Shown piece after piece: positions 36,061-44,454 of a stretch of 64,000 nt of DNA. The translations under genes and the position numbers were made by a program. The notes under the pieces were generated by a model that was not told the origin of the DNA, made no database searches, and saw only the letters and a program-made list of their open reading frames with translations. Source of the stretch: Agrobacterium vitis (GTDB taxonomy: Bacteria; Pseudomonadota; Alphaproteobacteria; Rhizobiales; Rhizobiaceae); NCBI RefSeq assembly GCF_013426735.1, contig NZ_AP023272.1, forward strand, positions 2,090,501 to 2,154,500, given 5' to 3'. Positions within the stretch are counted from its first letter, which is position 1; the number at the start of each line of letters is the position of its first letter.

Positions 36061-36999
36061 ATGACCCTTTCCCAGTCTCCCTCCATGCCTTCCACCGTTC
36101 TGGCGGCGGCCAGTTTGCCGCTTCTGGATAATGATGTGCTGCGCACCTTCGTGGCGATTTCCGAGGTCGGCAGCTTTACCGCTGCCGCAGACATGGTGTT
36201 TCGCACCCCCTCGGCGGTATCGATGCAGATCAAGAAGCTGGAGGATCAACTGGGCGTTTCGCTGTTTCGCCGTGACGCTCGCTCCGTCACGCTGACTCCG
36301 CATGGGGCTTTGCTGCTCAGCTATGCCAAGCGCATTCTCGCCCTGAACAATGAGGCGGTGGCGCGGTTTTTGGCGCCCGAGATGAATGGTGTGGTGCGGC
36401 TGGGATCGCCTGATGATATCGGCGAACTGGTCCTGCCCGGTATTCTCACTCATCTGGCGCGCACATGGCCGCATCTGGCCATCGAGGTGACGATTGCCGG
36501 TTCTGTGGAGCTGCGCAAGGCGGTGAATGAGAAGCGGCTGGACGTAACACTGTTCAATTTTCTAAACGGCATCGCCGCCGATCCCACAATGACAGTGATG
36601 AGCGAAAAGCTGGTCTGGGCCGGAAAAAAACACGGTCAGGCCCATCTGAAAACGCCGCTGCCGCTGTCTGTCTGGGATGAGAGCTGTGTGTGGCGCAAGC
36701 GCGCCATGAGCGAATTGACCCGCCAGGGCAAGGAATTCCGCATCGCCTATTTCTGCGGTCACCACGTCGGGCAATATGCGGCGATCCGCGCCGATATCGC
36801 CGTCGCGCCGCTTGCCCGCTTCCTGTTGCAGGAGGATATGGTGGAACTGACTGAGCAGGATGGAATGCCGGATCTTGGCAGTTATGAGGTCGGTCTTGCC
36901 GTGTGTGAGGATGCGTCGCCGCCGGTCAAGGCTGTTGCCGATTACGTGCGTTGCGTGCTGGGAAATCGCGGCTGTGTCGGCACGGCGGTGGCCGCCTGA
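36061..36999 (+). CDS. LysR-family transcriptional regulator
   Basis: 312 residues. The winged helix-turn-helix near residues 20-80 reads LLDNDVLRTFVAISEVGSF...TPSAVSMQIKKLEDQLGVSLF. Residues 100-300 form a periplasmic-binding-like effector domain (VRLGSPDDIGELVLPGIL). The divergent partner is a pair of DUF1127 microproteins, which recalls the VtlR/LsrB regulators of Brucella and rhizobia that activate DUF1127 genes. The AbcR small RNAs that flank vtlR in Agrobacterium are not visible here, so orthology is doubtful. ATG 36061 is preferred over an upstream Met at 36025 that would extend into the promoter. Confidence 0.85.
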   Translation: MTLSQSPSMPSTVLAAASLPLLDNDVLRTFVAISEVGSFTAAADMVFRTPSAVSMQIKKLEDQLGVSLFRRDARSVTLTPHGALLLSYAKRILALNNEAVARFLAPEMNGVVRLGSPDDIGELVLPGILTHLARTWPHLAIEVTIAGSVELRKAVNEKRLDVTLFNFLNGIAADPTMTVMSEKLVWAGKKHGQAHLKTPLPLSVWDESCVWRKRAMSELTRQGKEFRIAYFCGHHVGQYAAIRADIAVAPLARFLLQEDMVELTEQDGMPDLGSYEVGLAVCEDASPPVKAVADYVRCVLGNRGCVGTAVAA

Positions 37000-37109
37000 G
37001 CGGATAAAGGCTATTTAGCGACAGGGCTTGGAACCGCCTCGTTCGATCTCTACATCCTGAAGGTCGCCCCAAAAGGGTTATGCAAGGGTCTACGCAAAGG
37101 AGATGGCAG

Positions 37110-38489
37110 ATGAACATGCCGGTCTTGTCCGCGACGAGTGAAGGTGTCGTTGCTAGCCGTCGTTCGCCGGTGCGGGTGATTGCTGATCTGATCCGCAATC
37201 CGCTGGATGCCCTGCCGCCGCAGATCTATGATCATAAGCTGGTCTATTCGCAGTTTGGCGATGAGGTGCGGCTGCATGTGATGGACCCTGAACTGATCCA
37301 TGAGGCTCTGGTCAAAAATGCAGCTGTGCTTGGCAAGGGTGAAGACGTTCGCCGTGCGCTGGGTCCTGCCTTGGGGCAGGGGTTGTTGACCGCTGATGGC
37401 GCCCATTGGAAATGGCAGCGACAATCCGTTGCCGCCGGTTTTCAATGGGAAAAGCTGAGAGGCTTCCTGCCGGCGATGGTTGCCGCAGCCGAACGCCGCC
37501 GTGATTCCTGGCAGGCTGGCGAGACTGTCGATATCGGTCATGAAATGATGCAGACGACATTCGACATCATTGTTGAGACGATGATGACAGGGCGCGACAG
37601 GATCGATGTCGCGCGGGTCGAGCAGAGCGTTACCGATTACCTCGAACCGACGGGCTGGATGTTTGCACTTGGTATGTTGAAGGCGCCGGAATGGATACCC
37701 TATCCCGGCAAGGGAAAAGCAAGTCGCGCCGTGGACTATTTGCGGTCCGCTATGGCCACAATGATTGCCGAGCGGCGCGCTGAAGGCGTGGAACGTGCCG
37801 ATCTGATCTCGATGTTGCTATCGGCTCACGATCCGGAAACAGACCGCGAAATGAACGACGAGCAGATCATCGACAACCTGCTGACCTTCATTTCCGCCGG
37901 GCATGAAACCACCGCCCTTGGGCTTGCCTGGACATTCCATCTGCTGGCAAAGCACCCGGCTATCGAGCAAAAGCTACTGGACGAGTTGGGCCGTGTGGTG
38001 GGGGATGGTCCGGTTCTGGCCGAGCATGTCGAGAAATTGACCTATACCAAACAGGTTTTCAACGAAGCCATGCGGCTCTATCCGCCAGCGCCGGTCATTA
38101 CCCGGACCGCGAACGAGGCGTTTACGTTGGGCCAACACCATATCCAGGCGGGTACGATATTGCTGGTGCCAATCCATGCCATTCACCGCCATAGCCTGAT
38201 CTGGGATAGGCCTGACGTGTTCGATCCCGACCGTTTTGCGCCCGAAGCGGTTAAAGCACGGCATCGTTACGCCTTTATGCCGTTTGGGGCAGGGCCGCGC
38301 ATCTGTATCGGCAGTGCTTTTGCAACCATGGAGGCCGTTGCCATTCTGGCGGTGCTGGCCAAGACCTTTCGTCTGCGCAACAAGAGCGAGGTGACACCGG
38401 AGCCGACGATGCGCATTACCCTGCGGCCGAAGAAAAAACTGATCATGGAGATTGAGAACCGGCGGGAGGACGTGCCGGTTTCAAGCTGA
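37110..38489 (+). CDS. cytochrome P450
   Basis: A 459-residue soluble monooxygenase with no membrane anchor. Landmarks are the I-helix oxygen-activating AGHETT near residue 263, the K-helix ExxR in NEAMRLYPPAP near residue 317, and the heme-binding FGAGPRICIG with the Cys ligand near residue 398. Start ATG 37110 has AAAGGAG upstream. Substrate cannot be inferred; it needs a ferredoxin and reductase from elsewhere. It converges on the formyltransferase-like gene with a gap of only 16 bases. Confidence 0.93.
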   Translation: MNMPVLSATSEGVVASRRSPVRVIADLIRNPLDALPPQIYDHKLVYSQFGDEVRLHVMDPELIHEALVKNAAVLGKGEDVRRALGPALGQGLLTADGAHWKWQRQSVAAGFQWEKLRGFLPAMVAAAERRRDSWQAGETVDIGHEMMQTTFDIIVETMMTGRDRIDVARVEQSVTDYLEPTGWMFALGMLKAPEWIPYPGKGKASRAVDYLRSAMATMIAERRAEGVERADLISMLLSAHDPETDREMNDEQIIDNLLTFISAGHETTALGLAWTFHLLAKHPAIEQKLLDELGRVVGDGPVLAEHVEKLTYTKQVFNEAMRLYPPAPVITRTANEAFTLGQHHIQAGTILLVPIHAIHRHSLIWDRPDVFDPDRFAPEAVKARHRYAFMPFGAGPRICIGSAFATMEAVAILAVLAKTFRLRNKSEVTPEPTMRITLRPKKKLIMEIENRREDVPVSS

Positions 38490-38505
38490 ACCAGAGTGCT
38501 CTTCG

Positions 38506-39285
38506 CTACCATATGCCTTTGGTGAGGCCCGTCCACAGCCAGCGCCAGAGGGTCGGCGGAAAATAGAGGGCGGACGGCCCGCTCGGCGCGATAGGGGTCA
38601 GCTTGCCTTCCAGGGCGTCGCCAACCGCCTGGCAGGCGATGGGAAGGGCTGCTGCGGTCAACAGCATTGGATAGGTGGAGATGAAATCGCCGGAGCTAGG
38701 CTGCGCACGCACTTGGTAGAGGACCGCGCCTGTATCGGTGCCCTGATCGACCAGATGCACCGTTGCGCCGAAATTGCCGCGATCGCCTTTTGCCAGCGCC
38801 CAATAGCCACCCATCTGACCGCGATAGGCCGGATTGATGCCAGCATGAAGATTAAGCACGGGGCAGGGCATGCTAGCCAGAACTTTTGCCGTCATCAGCC
38901 GGGTGCTGACCAACAGGATCACACCGGGAGAGAGCTGTTGGATCGCCTCCTGGGCCTCGGGACTGTTGATGCTGCGCACCGTAGTCACTGGGATCTGCGG
39001 ATTGAAATGGGGATTGGCGGCAAAGTCCCGGCAGATCGTTTCTGTGCGTTTTTGGGCTGCCCGGCGCATGAATTTGCCGGCGGCCATGGTGGCGAGCTGA
39101 CCAAGTGCTGCCACGGTTCCAACCCGCCGTTGACGGCGTCGAAAAATCTCCGCCTTGCTTTCCTGTTCTTCCAAGAGGACCTGCACGTCACCGAAACGGG
39201 CTTTCAGCGCGTTGACCACCATCCACGGGTTTGGCCCCCCGGCGGTCATCACCAGAATTGCGCCTTTGCCCTGCTGCTGCCCCAT
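38506..39285 (-). CDS. formyltransferase-like protein
   Basis: A 259-residue protein with a methionyl-tRNA formyltransferase-type catalytic core: MPCPVLNLHAGINPAYRG (Asn and His of the active site near residue 143) and TVHLVDQGTDTGAVLYQ (catalytic Asp). The N-terminal 100 residues have a Rossmann-like ILVMTAGGPNPWMVVNAL. Unlike Fmt or PurN, the N-terminus is extended and the C-terminal tRNA-binding domain is absent; related proteins formylate amino sugars in surface glycans. Start ATG 39285 has GAGGGG 8 bases upstream. Confidence 0.75.
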   Translation of the reverse strand: MGQQQGKGAILVMTAGGPNPWMVVNALKARFGDVQVLLEEQESKAEIFRRRQRRVGTVAALGQLATMAAGKFMRRAAQKRTETICRDFAANPHFNPQIPVTTVRSINSPEAQEAIQQLSPGVILLVSTRLMTAKVLASMPCPVLNLHAGINPAYRGQMGGYWALAKGDRGNFGATVHLVDQGTDTGAVLYQVRAQPSSGDFISTYPMLLTAAALPIACQAVGDALEGKLTPIAPSGPSALYFPPTLWRWLWTGLTKGIW

Positions 39286-39501
39286 GATCAATCCCCTCAA
39301 GCGCTGCTTTAGCCCATGTTATCTATTGTGCTCGCGAGCAGGCTGAACCAAACTTTCATAGGCGCGGATATCAGTTGGCGTAAATGTTTGGTTAAAAACG
39401 CCGAAAACTTTGGGTGCGAATGAACTTTTTTCGAGTTGCCGCGTTCATGCCAATGCGAGGCACCTGTGGTGCCCGATTATCATAATAGGGGTTTATCCAA
39501 T

Positions 39502-39660
39502 ATGAACACGAAAAAGCTCGCTGCCGTTGCTGCTCTCTTTGTTGCCGCTGCCGCATTGTCGTCATGCGGTAACACGATCCGTGGTATGGGCAAAGATACA
39601 GCCAATACCGTGAACGCCACGCAGTCGGCGGGCAACAATGTCGCCAAGGCTGCTAAATAA
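39502..39660 (+). CDS. entericidin-type small lipoprotein
   Basis: 52 residues: a basic N-terminus, a hydrophobic signal helix, and the lipobox ALSSC with the lipidated Cys at residue 22. The mature part of about 31 residues (GNTIRGMGKDTANTVN) is typical of entericidin A/B-like cell-envelope lipoproteins. In enterics these act as an antidote/toxin pair; in rhizobia single copies are common and their role is unknown. It is followed by a hairpin and another tiny gene. Confidence 0.85.
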   Translation: MNTKKLAAVAALFVAAAALSSCGNTIRGMGKDTANTVNATQSAGNNVAKAAK

Positions 39661-39677
39661 CGCAACCTAACAGCAGT

Positions 39678-39709
39678 TTTGCTTCACGCCCTTAAAGGGA
39701 TGAAGCAAA
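39678..39709 (+). terminator. hairpin after the entericidin gene
   Basis: TTTGCTTCA (39678-39686) pairs with TGAAGCAAA (39701-39709), with a CCC/GGG inner stem. There is no T run on plus, so it may attenuate rather than end transcription into the next small gene. Confidence 0.5.
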
Positions 39710-39742
39710 GCTGCTTCGGGAGAGGGAAGAGGAGTTAGGTTC

Positions 39743-39895
39743 ATGTCCATGCATCTGGTTGCCAAAGTGAGTGCTGCTTATATTCTGGCGGTTGTCGTTT
39801 CGGCCGCTGGGCATGTCGCCTTCCAGGGTCCGCCGATTCAATTTGCGGGCCAAACTCAGGAAGTGGGCGTTCTGACCGCTTCCGCCCAGCAGTAA
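39743..39895 (+). CDS. 50-residue secreted or membrane-anchored peptide
   Basis: A short frame from ATG 39743 to TAA 39893-39895 encodes 50 residues: an N-terminal MSMHLVAKVSAAYILAVVVS leader with a hydrophobic helix and an Ala-rich cleavage-like region, then a polar tail with TASAQQ at the end. AGAGGAG lies upstream. No family is recognised. It follows the entericidin gene after a hairpin and could be co-expressed. It is too short for certainty, but the leader and ribosome-binding site support a real gene. Confidence 0.5.
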   Translation: MSMHLVAKVSAAYILAVVVSAAGHVAFQGPPIQFAGQTQEVGVLTASAQQ

Positions 39896-40026
39896 GAGTG
39901 GCGTCAACGGCGGGATACAGCTAACTTTTTTGCTCTACTCCCTCGTGAAACTTGCGTATTGGTGTCCGTGCCAGAAGACGGACCAGAAGGGGTGCGCCTT
40001 CAAATATTTGATGTGAGAGTTCACTT

Positions 40027-40812
40027 TTGAGATTTTGCTCGGAAAACGCGCTCCGTTTGAAAATAGTCATTGGGCTTTTTGCGTTACTGTCTCCGCTTGT
40101 CGTTTCTCTAGAGCGCGCTGAGGCAGAAGAACAGAATTGTCGTGACCAGATGGAAAACGGCGTTGCTTATCGTGTCTGTCGATTTGATCCCGCCACGCGC
40201 ACAATTCGCATCTTCAACCGTAATGCTGACGGCGTGATATATGGTGGGTTCGATGCGTTGCGAAACCAGCTTTGGCAGCAAAGACTGATCCTGACCTTCG
40301 CCGTCAATGGCGGTATGTATCACTCCGACCTCAGTCCCGTTGGCCTGTTCGTGGAATATGGCGTGATGCGCAAGCCAGCCGAAACCGCCGATGGCTGGGG
40401 CAATTTTTACCTGAAGCCGAATGGCGTGTTTTTTCTCAAAGACGGCCATGCTGGCGTGCTTGAGACCGGACAATTCGAAGCCCGGAAGATTGATGTGGAT
40501 TTCGCCACTCAATCCGGCCCGATGCTGGTCATCGATGGTGTTCTTCACCCGAAGTTTCTCCCCGCCAGCGACAGTTTGAAAATCCGCAATGGTGTCGGTA
40601 TCGATGCCAGCGGACAGGTGGTGTTTGTGTTGAGCAAAGACCCTGTGCGTTTCTACGATATGGCCGCGTTCTTTCGCGACCGATTGGGCGCGGCCAATGC
40701 ACTTTATCTGGACGGGACGATTTCAAGCCTTGCCGAGCCGCTGGCTGGCCGAATCGACCGGGCCTATCCGCTCGGGCCGATCATTGCGGTGGTGGAACCG
40801 CGCCCCAACTGA
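40027..40812 (+). CDS. secreted phosphodiester glycosidase-family protein (NAGPA domain)
   Basis: 261 residues with a signal peptide (basic start, hydrophobic residues 12-28, AEA near 33). The body matches the NAGPA/DUF2233 family: FAVNGGMYHSDLSPVGLFVEYG, NFYLKPNGVFFL, ATQSGPMLVIDG, RNGVGIDASGQVVFVLS and ALYLDGTISSLAEP. This family includes the enzyme that removes GlcNAc from a phosphodiester. Periplasmic action on a surface glycan is likely. The start appears to be TTG 40027, since no Met precedes the signal sequence. Confidence 0.82.
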   Translation: MRFCSENALRLKIVIGLFALLSPLVVSLERAEAEEQNCRDQMENGVAYRVCRFDPATRTIRIFNRNADGVIYGGFDALRNQLWQQRLILTFAVNGGMYHSDLSPVGLFVEYGVMRKPAETADGWGNFYLKPNGVFFLKDGHAGVLETGQFEARKIDVDFATQSGPMLVIDGVLHPKFLPASDSLKIRNGVGIDASGQVVFVLSKDPVRFYDMAAFFRDRLGAANALYLDGTISSLAEPLAGRIDRAYPLGPIIAVVEPRPN

Positions 40813-40834
40813 TACATGTGATGCTGATAGGGTG

Positions 40835-42586
40835 TCAGTCGGCATCCGGCCTGAACGGTTCCTGTCGCAGTGGCAGGGCTGGTACGTCGATGTGATCCGG
40901 TTCCAAGCCAGCCTTTTCTCGCTCCACCATCATCTCAAAAGCGCGTTCCAGATGGCGGGTGAAGCGTTGCGTATCAAACAGTGGCGCGCGCAGCCGGTTG
41001 TCGGCAATCGTCTGACTGAGTGCGGCGAGCCTGGAACGATCCTGCGCCAGATCTGCGGCCAGACGCACCATGTCGTCCGGCGTTTCGGCCACCAGTTGTG
41101 GAACGCCGAGCGCCGTCAGCAGGCTTTCAGAGACCCTTGATGCGAAATTGCTGCCCTTGAAAGTAATGACCGGCAGGCCCGCCCATAGCTTGTCCGAGGT
41201 CGTGGTGTGGCCATTATAGGGATAGGTATCAAGACCGAGATCGGCCGCCTGCATTCGGGCAATATGCGGGGCGTAGCTTTCGGCCCCAGTGAAATGAAGG
41301 CGTGAACGATCGATACCGCATCCGGCCATAAATGCGGCCAGCCGGTCGCGCTGCTCGCGCCCGGCGCAGAGAACCCAGAGAATGGATGAGGGAATGGCGT
41401 CCAGAATTCTTGCCCAGAGACGCGCGGTTTGCGGGGAAATCTTGCGAACCATGTTGAAGGAGGCCAGCACGAAGGCATCCTCCGGCAAATCGAGCACCGA
41501 GCGGGATGTGGCCGGTGGCAGCGGGCGATAGCGATTGTCATTTGCCTGATAGGTTTCCGGCAATCGACAGAGCCTCTCGTGATAATGGGGTTTGGATGAG
41601 TCGGGTGTGACGATCGGGTCGCCGATGACGTAATCGCAATCGATCCCATAGGCGGAGCCTGGAAAACCGAGATAGGCGACCTGCAATCTGGCCAGGCCAC
41701 TGTTGATCAGATCGGCGCGGACATCTTTGGTATGGCCTTTGAGATCGACCAGAATATCAAGGTCAAAGCCGCGGATGAAATCGCGTGCCGTACCATCGTC
41801 CATGGACAGGATATCGTGAAGATTGGGGTAGGTCTGCCGCAGCCCGCGATCCAGCTGCCTGATATCCTCTGGCGTGTGACAGAAAAGGTGGATCTCGAAG
41901 CGGGCGGCGTCGTGGCCCAGCAGAACACTTTGCAACAGCCGCATGGTTGGATGCTGGTCGGAAAAATCCGACGAAAGATAACCGACACGGATTTTTTCCC
42001 CGAAACGATGGGGTAAGCTACGGCGTGCCTGGCGCGATTGCACCGTAAACGGCTTTCCGCTGGCCATGCGGGTCTGGCGTGCGTTGATCGCCTCGTCGTC
42101 ACACCACAGCATATGCTGGTAGGGATCGTCGATGTTAAAGAATGCCGGATTGGTGCCCTCTCGCATCGCAGCCATCAGTGCGTTGTCGCTGGCTTCGATT
42201 TCCTCGAGGCACAATTGTCCTCGCAGCAGCCGCCGATAGGTTCTCTGCTCTTCCGGGTCGAGCGATGCGAGCTGTTGGGATGTTGGCACTTTGCGGATCA
42301 GCGAAAGCGCCTGCTCCCCCTGATCAATCTGCATATACAAACGCGCAGCCATCAGGAGAAACATCCGGCGATTTTGCGGCTGCACATCCGCCACCCGGGC
42401 GTAAAGCTCGGCAGCCTCGAGTTTTTCCTCCAGCTTTGCATGGCATTGCGCCGCCACCAGCAGCATATTGGCATCCGGCGGACGTTTTTTCAAAAGTGGA
42501 TGCAGGCGGTTAAGGCAGGCGCGCAGATCGCCCTGCTTATAGGCCTGTAAAGCCTGGATGAAGGCTGGGGACGGACCCACGTTCAC
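40835..42586 (-). CDS. O-GlcNAc transferase-like (GT41, SPINDLY-type) protein
   Basis: 583 residues. The first ~150 residues are TPR-like helices (AYKQGDLRACLNRLHPLL, AAELYARVADVQP). Residues 195-565 are a GT41 catalytic domain: IRVGYLSSDFSDQHPTMRL, DILVDLKGHTKDVR, VAYLGFPGSAYGIDCDYVI, and LDTYPYNGHTTTSDKLWAGLPVIT for the nucleotide sugar. Bacterial members glycosylate proteins such as flagellin or adhesins. The start is GTG 42586, overlapping the upstream stop as GTGA. The usual GSAG of GT41 reads GSAY here. Confidence 0.88.
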   Translation of the reverse strand: MNVGPSPAFIQALQAYKQGDLRACLNRLHPLLKKRPPDANMLLVAAQCHAKLEEKLEAAELYARVADVQPQNRRMFLLMAARLYMQIDQGEQALSLIRKVPTSQQLASLDPEEQRTYRRLLRGQLCLEEIEASDNALMAAMREGTNPAFFNIDDPYQHMLWCDDEAINARQTRMASGKPFTVQSRQARRSLPHRFGEKIRVGYLSSDFSDQHPTMRLLQSVLLGHDAARFEIHLFCHTPEDIRQLDRGLRQTYPNLHDILSMDDGTARDFIRGFDLDILVDLKGHTKDVRADLINSGLARLQVAYLGFPGSAYGIDCDYVIGDPIVTPDSSKPHYHERLCRLPETYQANDNRYRPLPPATSRSVLDLPEDAFVLASFNMVRKISPQTARLWARILDAIPSSILWVLCAGREQRDRLAAFMAGCGIDRSRLHFTGAESYAPHIARMQAADLGLDTYPYNGHTTTSDKLWAGLPVITFKGSNFASRVSESLLTALGVPQLVAETPDDMVRLAADLAQDRSRLAALSQTIADNRLRAPLFDTQRFTRHLERAFEMMVEREKAGLEPDHIDVPALPLRQEPFRPDAD

Positions 42587-42930
42587 AGCGCTGATTTTGG
42601 ATAGGCGCGTTCCAGGCCGCCGGAGCGTGTCAGCCCCTGGCGAAAGGCCAGGTAGGCGCCATGCTGGCTGGATTTGGCAATTTCCATCAAGCGGATCTGC
42701 ATCCGGGCCGGGCAGCTATTGCCAAGCCATTCGCCACAGCGCTCCAGCTTCAAGGAGTTGAGGAAGCGTTGACCGGCGGATTGTTCAAGGTAGGCAAACA
42801 GGCCTTCGGCAAAGGTCTCGTCCTGCTTGGGGTTTTCCAGCATTAGGGCCAGGAAGGCCTTGTCGTCATCAGAGAATCCACCCAGCTTCATGGCGACGGT
42901 GTCTCGGTCGGTAACGGCGGTGGCGGACAT
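42583..42930 (-). CDS. unknown 115-residue protein coupled to GT41
   Basis: 115 residues, soluble and mostly helical, with GGFSDDDKAFLALMLENPKQ near residue 18 and a Cys pair in ERCGEWLGNSC. I do not recognise a family. ATG 42930 has GGAG 9 bases upstream; the longer frame to 43002 lacks support. Its TGA overlaps the GTG of the glycosyltransferase, so the two are translationally coupled, which suggests a partner, adaptor or substrate role. Confidence 0.7.
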   Translation of the reverse strand: MSATAVTDRDTVAMKLGGFSDDDKAFLALMLENPKQDETFAEGLFAYLEQSAGQRFLNSLKLERCGEWLGNSCPARMQIRLMEIAKSSQHGAYLAFRQGLTRSGGLERAYPKSAL

Positions 42931-43336
42931 GATGAAGGTCTCCTGCTGTCTTGGCTTTTGCCCGGCGTGTCTGTTGTGAGTCTCTACCGATATTATCTGC
43001 ATTGGTTCTTAAACAATCGTCGCTGGAGCAGAGCTTGCGATTTTATCAACTGAATAATTCGCGGCAGTGTTTGGTGATCGACCATTTGACTCCGTTGAGC
43101 CTTGCGTGAGGCTTGCGGTCGGCTTCATCCGCTGGTTGACACAGGTGCCGCAACGTTTGACGGTAGGATATCGCTGTTCGTCAAAGGCGAACCAAATGCG
43201 GCAAAGCTTTGCGGATATTGTATAATTACCCATTTCGAGTCTGAGCTGGGAAAATTGTCTGAGAGCTGATCCCGCCTGAATGCTATTTTCTGCAATGGGG
43301 GCTTGTCATGGGCCCGCATTTTTCCGGAGTGTTTCT
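42931..43336. other. 406-base divergent promoter region
   Basis: It lies between the GT41 pair (minus) and the GT2-like gene (plus). A minus-strand frame at 43009-43233 is open but has no recognisable features. I see no strong operator. Confidence 0.35.
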
Positions 43337-44359
43337 ATGGCCGAACTGACTATCTGCATGCCCAGCCATCGCCCGCTCGACGGTTCGCGCGCTGCCATCG
43401 ACAGTGCGCTTGCTTTTTGCGAGGCGCGGGACGCCCTGCTGGTGGTCAGCGACAATTCCGGCGATGCCGCCAAAAAAGCCTATTTGCAAGACCTTTCTCC
43501 CCGGTTGACCTATGTGGCAAGCGAGGCACAAACGGCCTTCGCCAATATGTTCAACGCTGTCGAGGCAGCCTCCACGCCCTTCATCATGCCGATGGGCGAT
43601 GATGACGGCATCATTGCCGAGGCGGATCAGGCACCTTTCGATCTTGATGATCTGCCCTTTGATTACGTTGGCGTGCTGCCGGTAACCGAAAGCTTCCTCC
43701 AGCGATCCGAAACCGGTCCGGTTCAGGCCTTTGCCCTGGAAGAATATGATCCCGGCGAAAGAATGCTCGCCTATCTACAGAACAGCCCGACCAACAATGG
43801 CGGTTTCTATTCCATCCTGCGCCGCGAAGTCTGGCTTGCGACAATGGATCTGTTTCTGCGCTCCCATCCGACCAAGGCAGCGACATGCGATTGGGCCATT
43901 GCACTATCCCTGTTTGCGACTGGAAAAATGGCGCATGATCCGTCGATCCGCTATCGCTACAATGCCGCAAAATGGGCTGAAAAGGCGCAGATCGATGCGG
44001 AACGCAAGGTTATGCTGCTTGAAGCCGGACTGCCGGAGAGTGCGGTTCATTATGAAATGCTTCTGCTGTTTCTCGATGTTTTCGTGCTGATCAACCGGGT
44101 CGGCTCTCCGCTTTCCATTGATGAGCGCCAGCGTCTCGGCAAATTCACGGTCAACCGGTTTCTCGGCAGCTTTATCAAGGAGGTGGCCGATTCTCCTGAA
44201 CTTTACGCCGAAGGCGTCACAGGCCTGGCGGAAATGGTGCTGGAAGAAACCGATAGTTTCACCCAATTCCAGATCGCCATGCTGATGGCCGAGCGGCTGC
44301 AACCGGGTCTCAAGGACAAATACGTTGCCTTCATTCAAGCTTCTATTGCTGGAGCGTAA
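43337..44359 (+). CDS. GT2-like glycosyltransferase
   Basis: 340 residues beginning MAELTICMPSHRPLDG, the first strand of a GT-A family 2 fold, with VVSDNSGDAAKK (nucleotide-sugar loop) and FIMPMGDDDGII (DxD-type metal motif GDDD near residue 90). The C-terminal half is helical and family-unique. CGGAG precedes ATG 43337 by 8 bases. It is divergent from the GT41 operon, and the two may glycosylate the same acceptor. No membrane segment. Confidence 0.78.
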   Translation: MAELTICMPSHRPLDGSRAAIDSALAFCEARDALLVVSDNSGDAAKKAYLQDLSPRLTYVASEAQTAFANMFNAVEAASTPFIMPMGDDDGIIAEADQAPFDLDDLPFDYVGVLPVTESFLQRSETGPVQAFALEEYDPGERMLAYLQNSPTNNGGFYSILRREVWLATMDLFLRSHPTKAATCDWAIALSLFATGKMAHDPSIRYRYNAAKWAEKAQIDAERKVMLLEAGLPESAVHYEMLLLFLDVFVLINRVGSPLSIDERQRLGKFTVNRFLGSFIKEVADSPELYAEGVTGLAEMVLEETDSFTQFQIAMLMAERLQPGLKDKYVAFIQASIAGA

Positions 44360-44407
44360 TAGCTGGCGATAGCAATGCTGACCCATGCGATTCTGAATTG
44401 AAGAACA

Positions 44408-44447
44408 TGGCGGCAAGGCAGTGGGGACGATCTCCTGCTTGCCGCCA
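44408..44447. terminator. bidirectional terminator between GT2 and choV
   Basis: TGGCGGCAAG (44408-44417) pairs perfectly with CTTGCCGCCA (44438-44447), followed on plus by AAGATTCTTTATTC. It lies between convergent genes. Confidence 0.65.
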
Positions 44448-44454
44448 AGATTCT

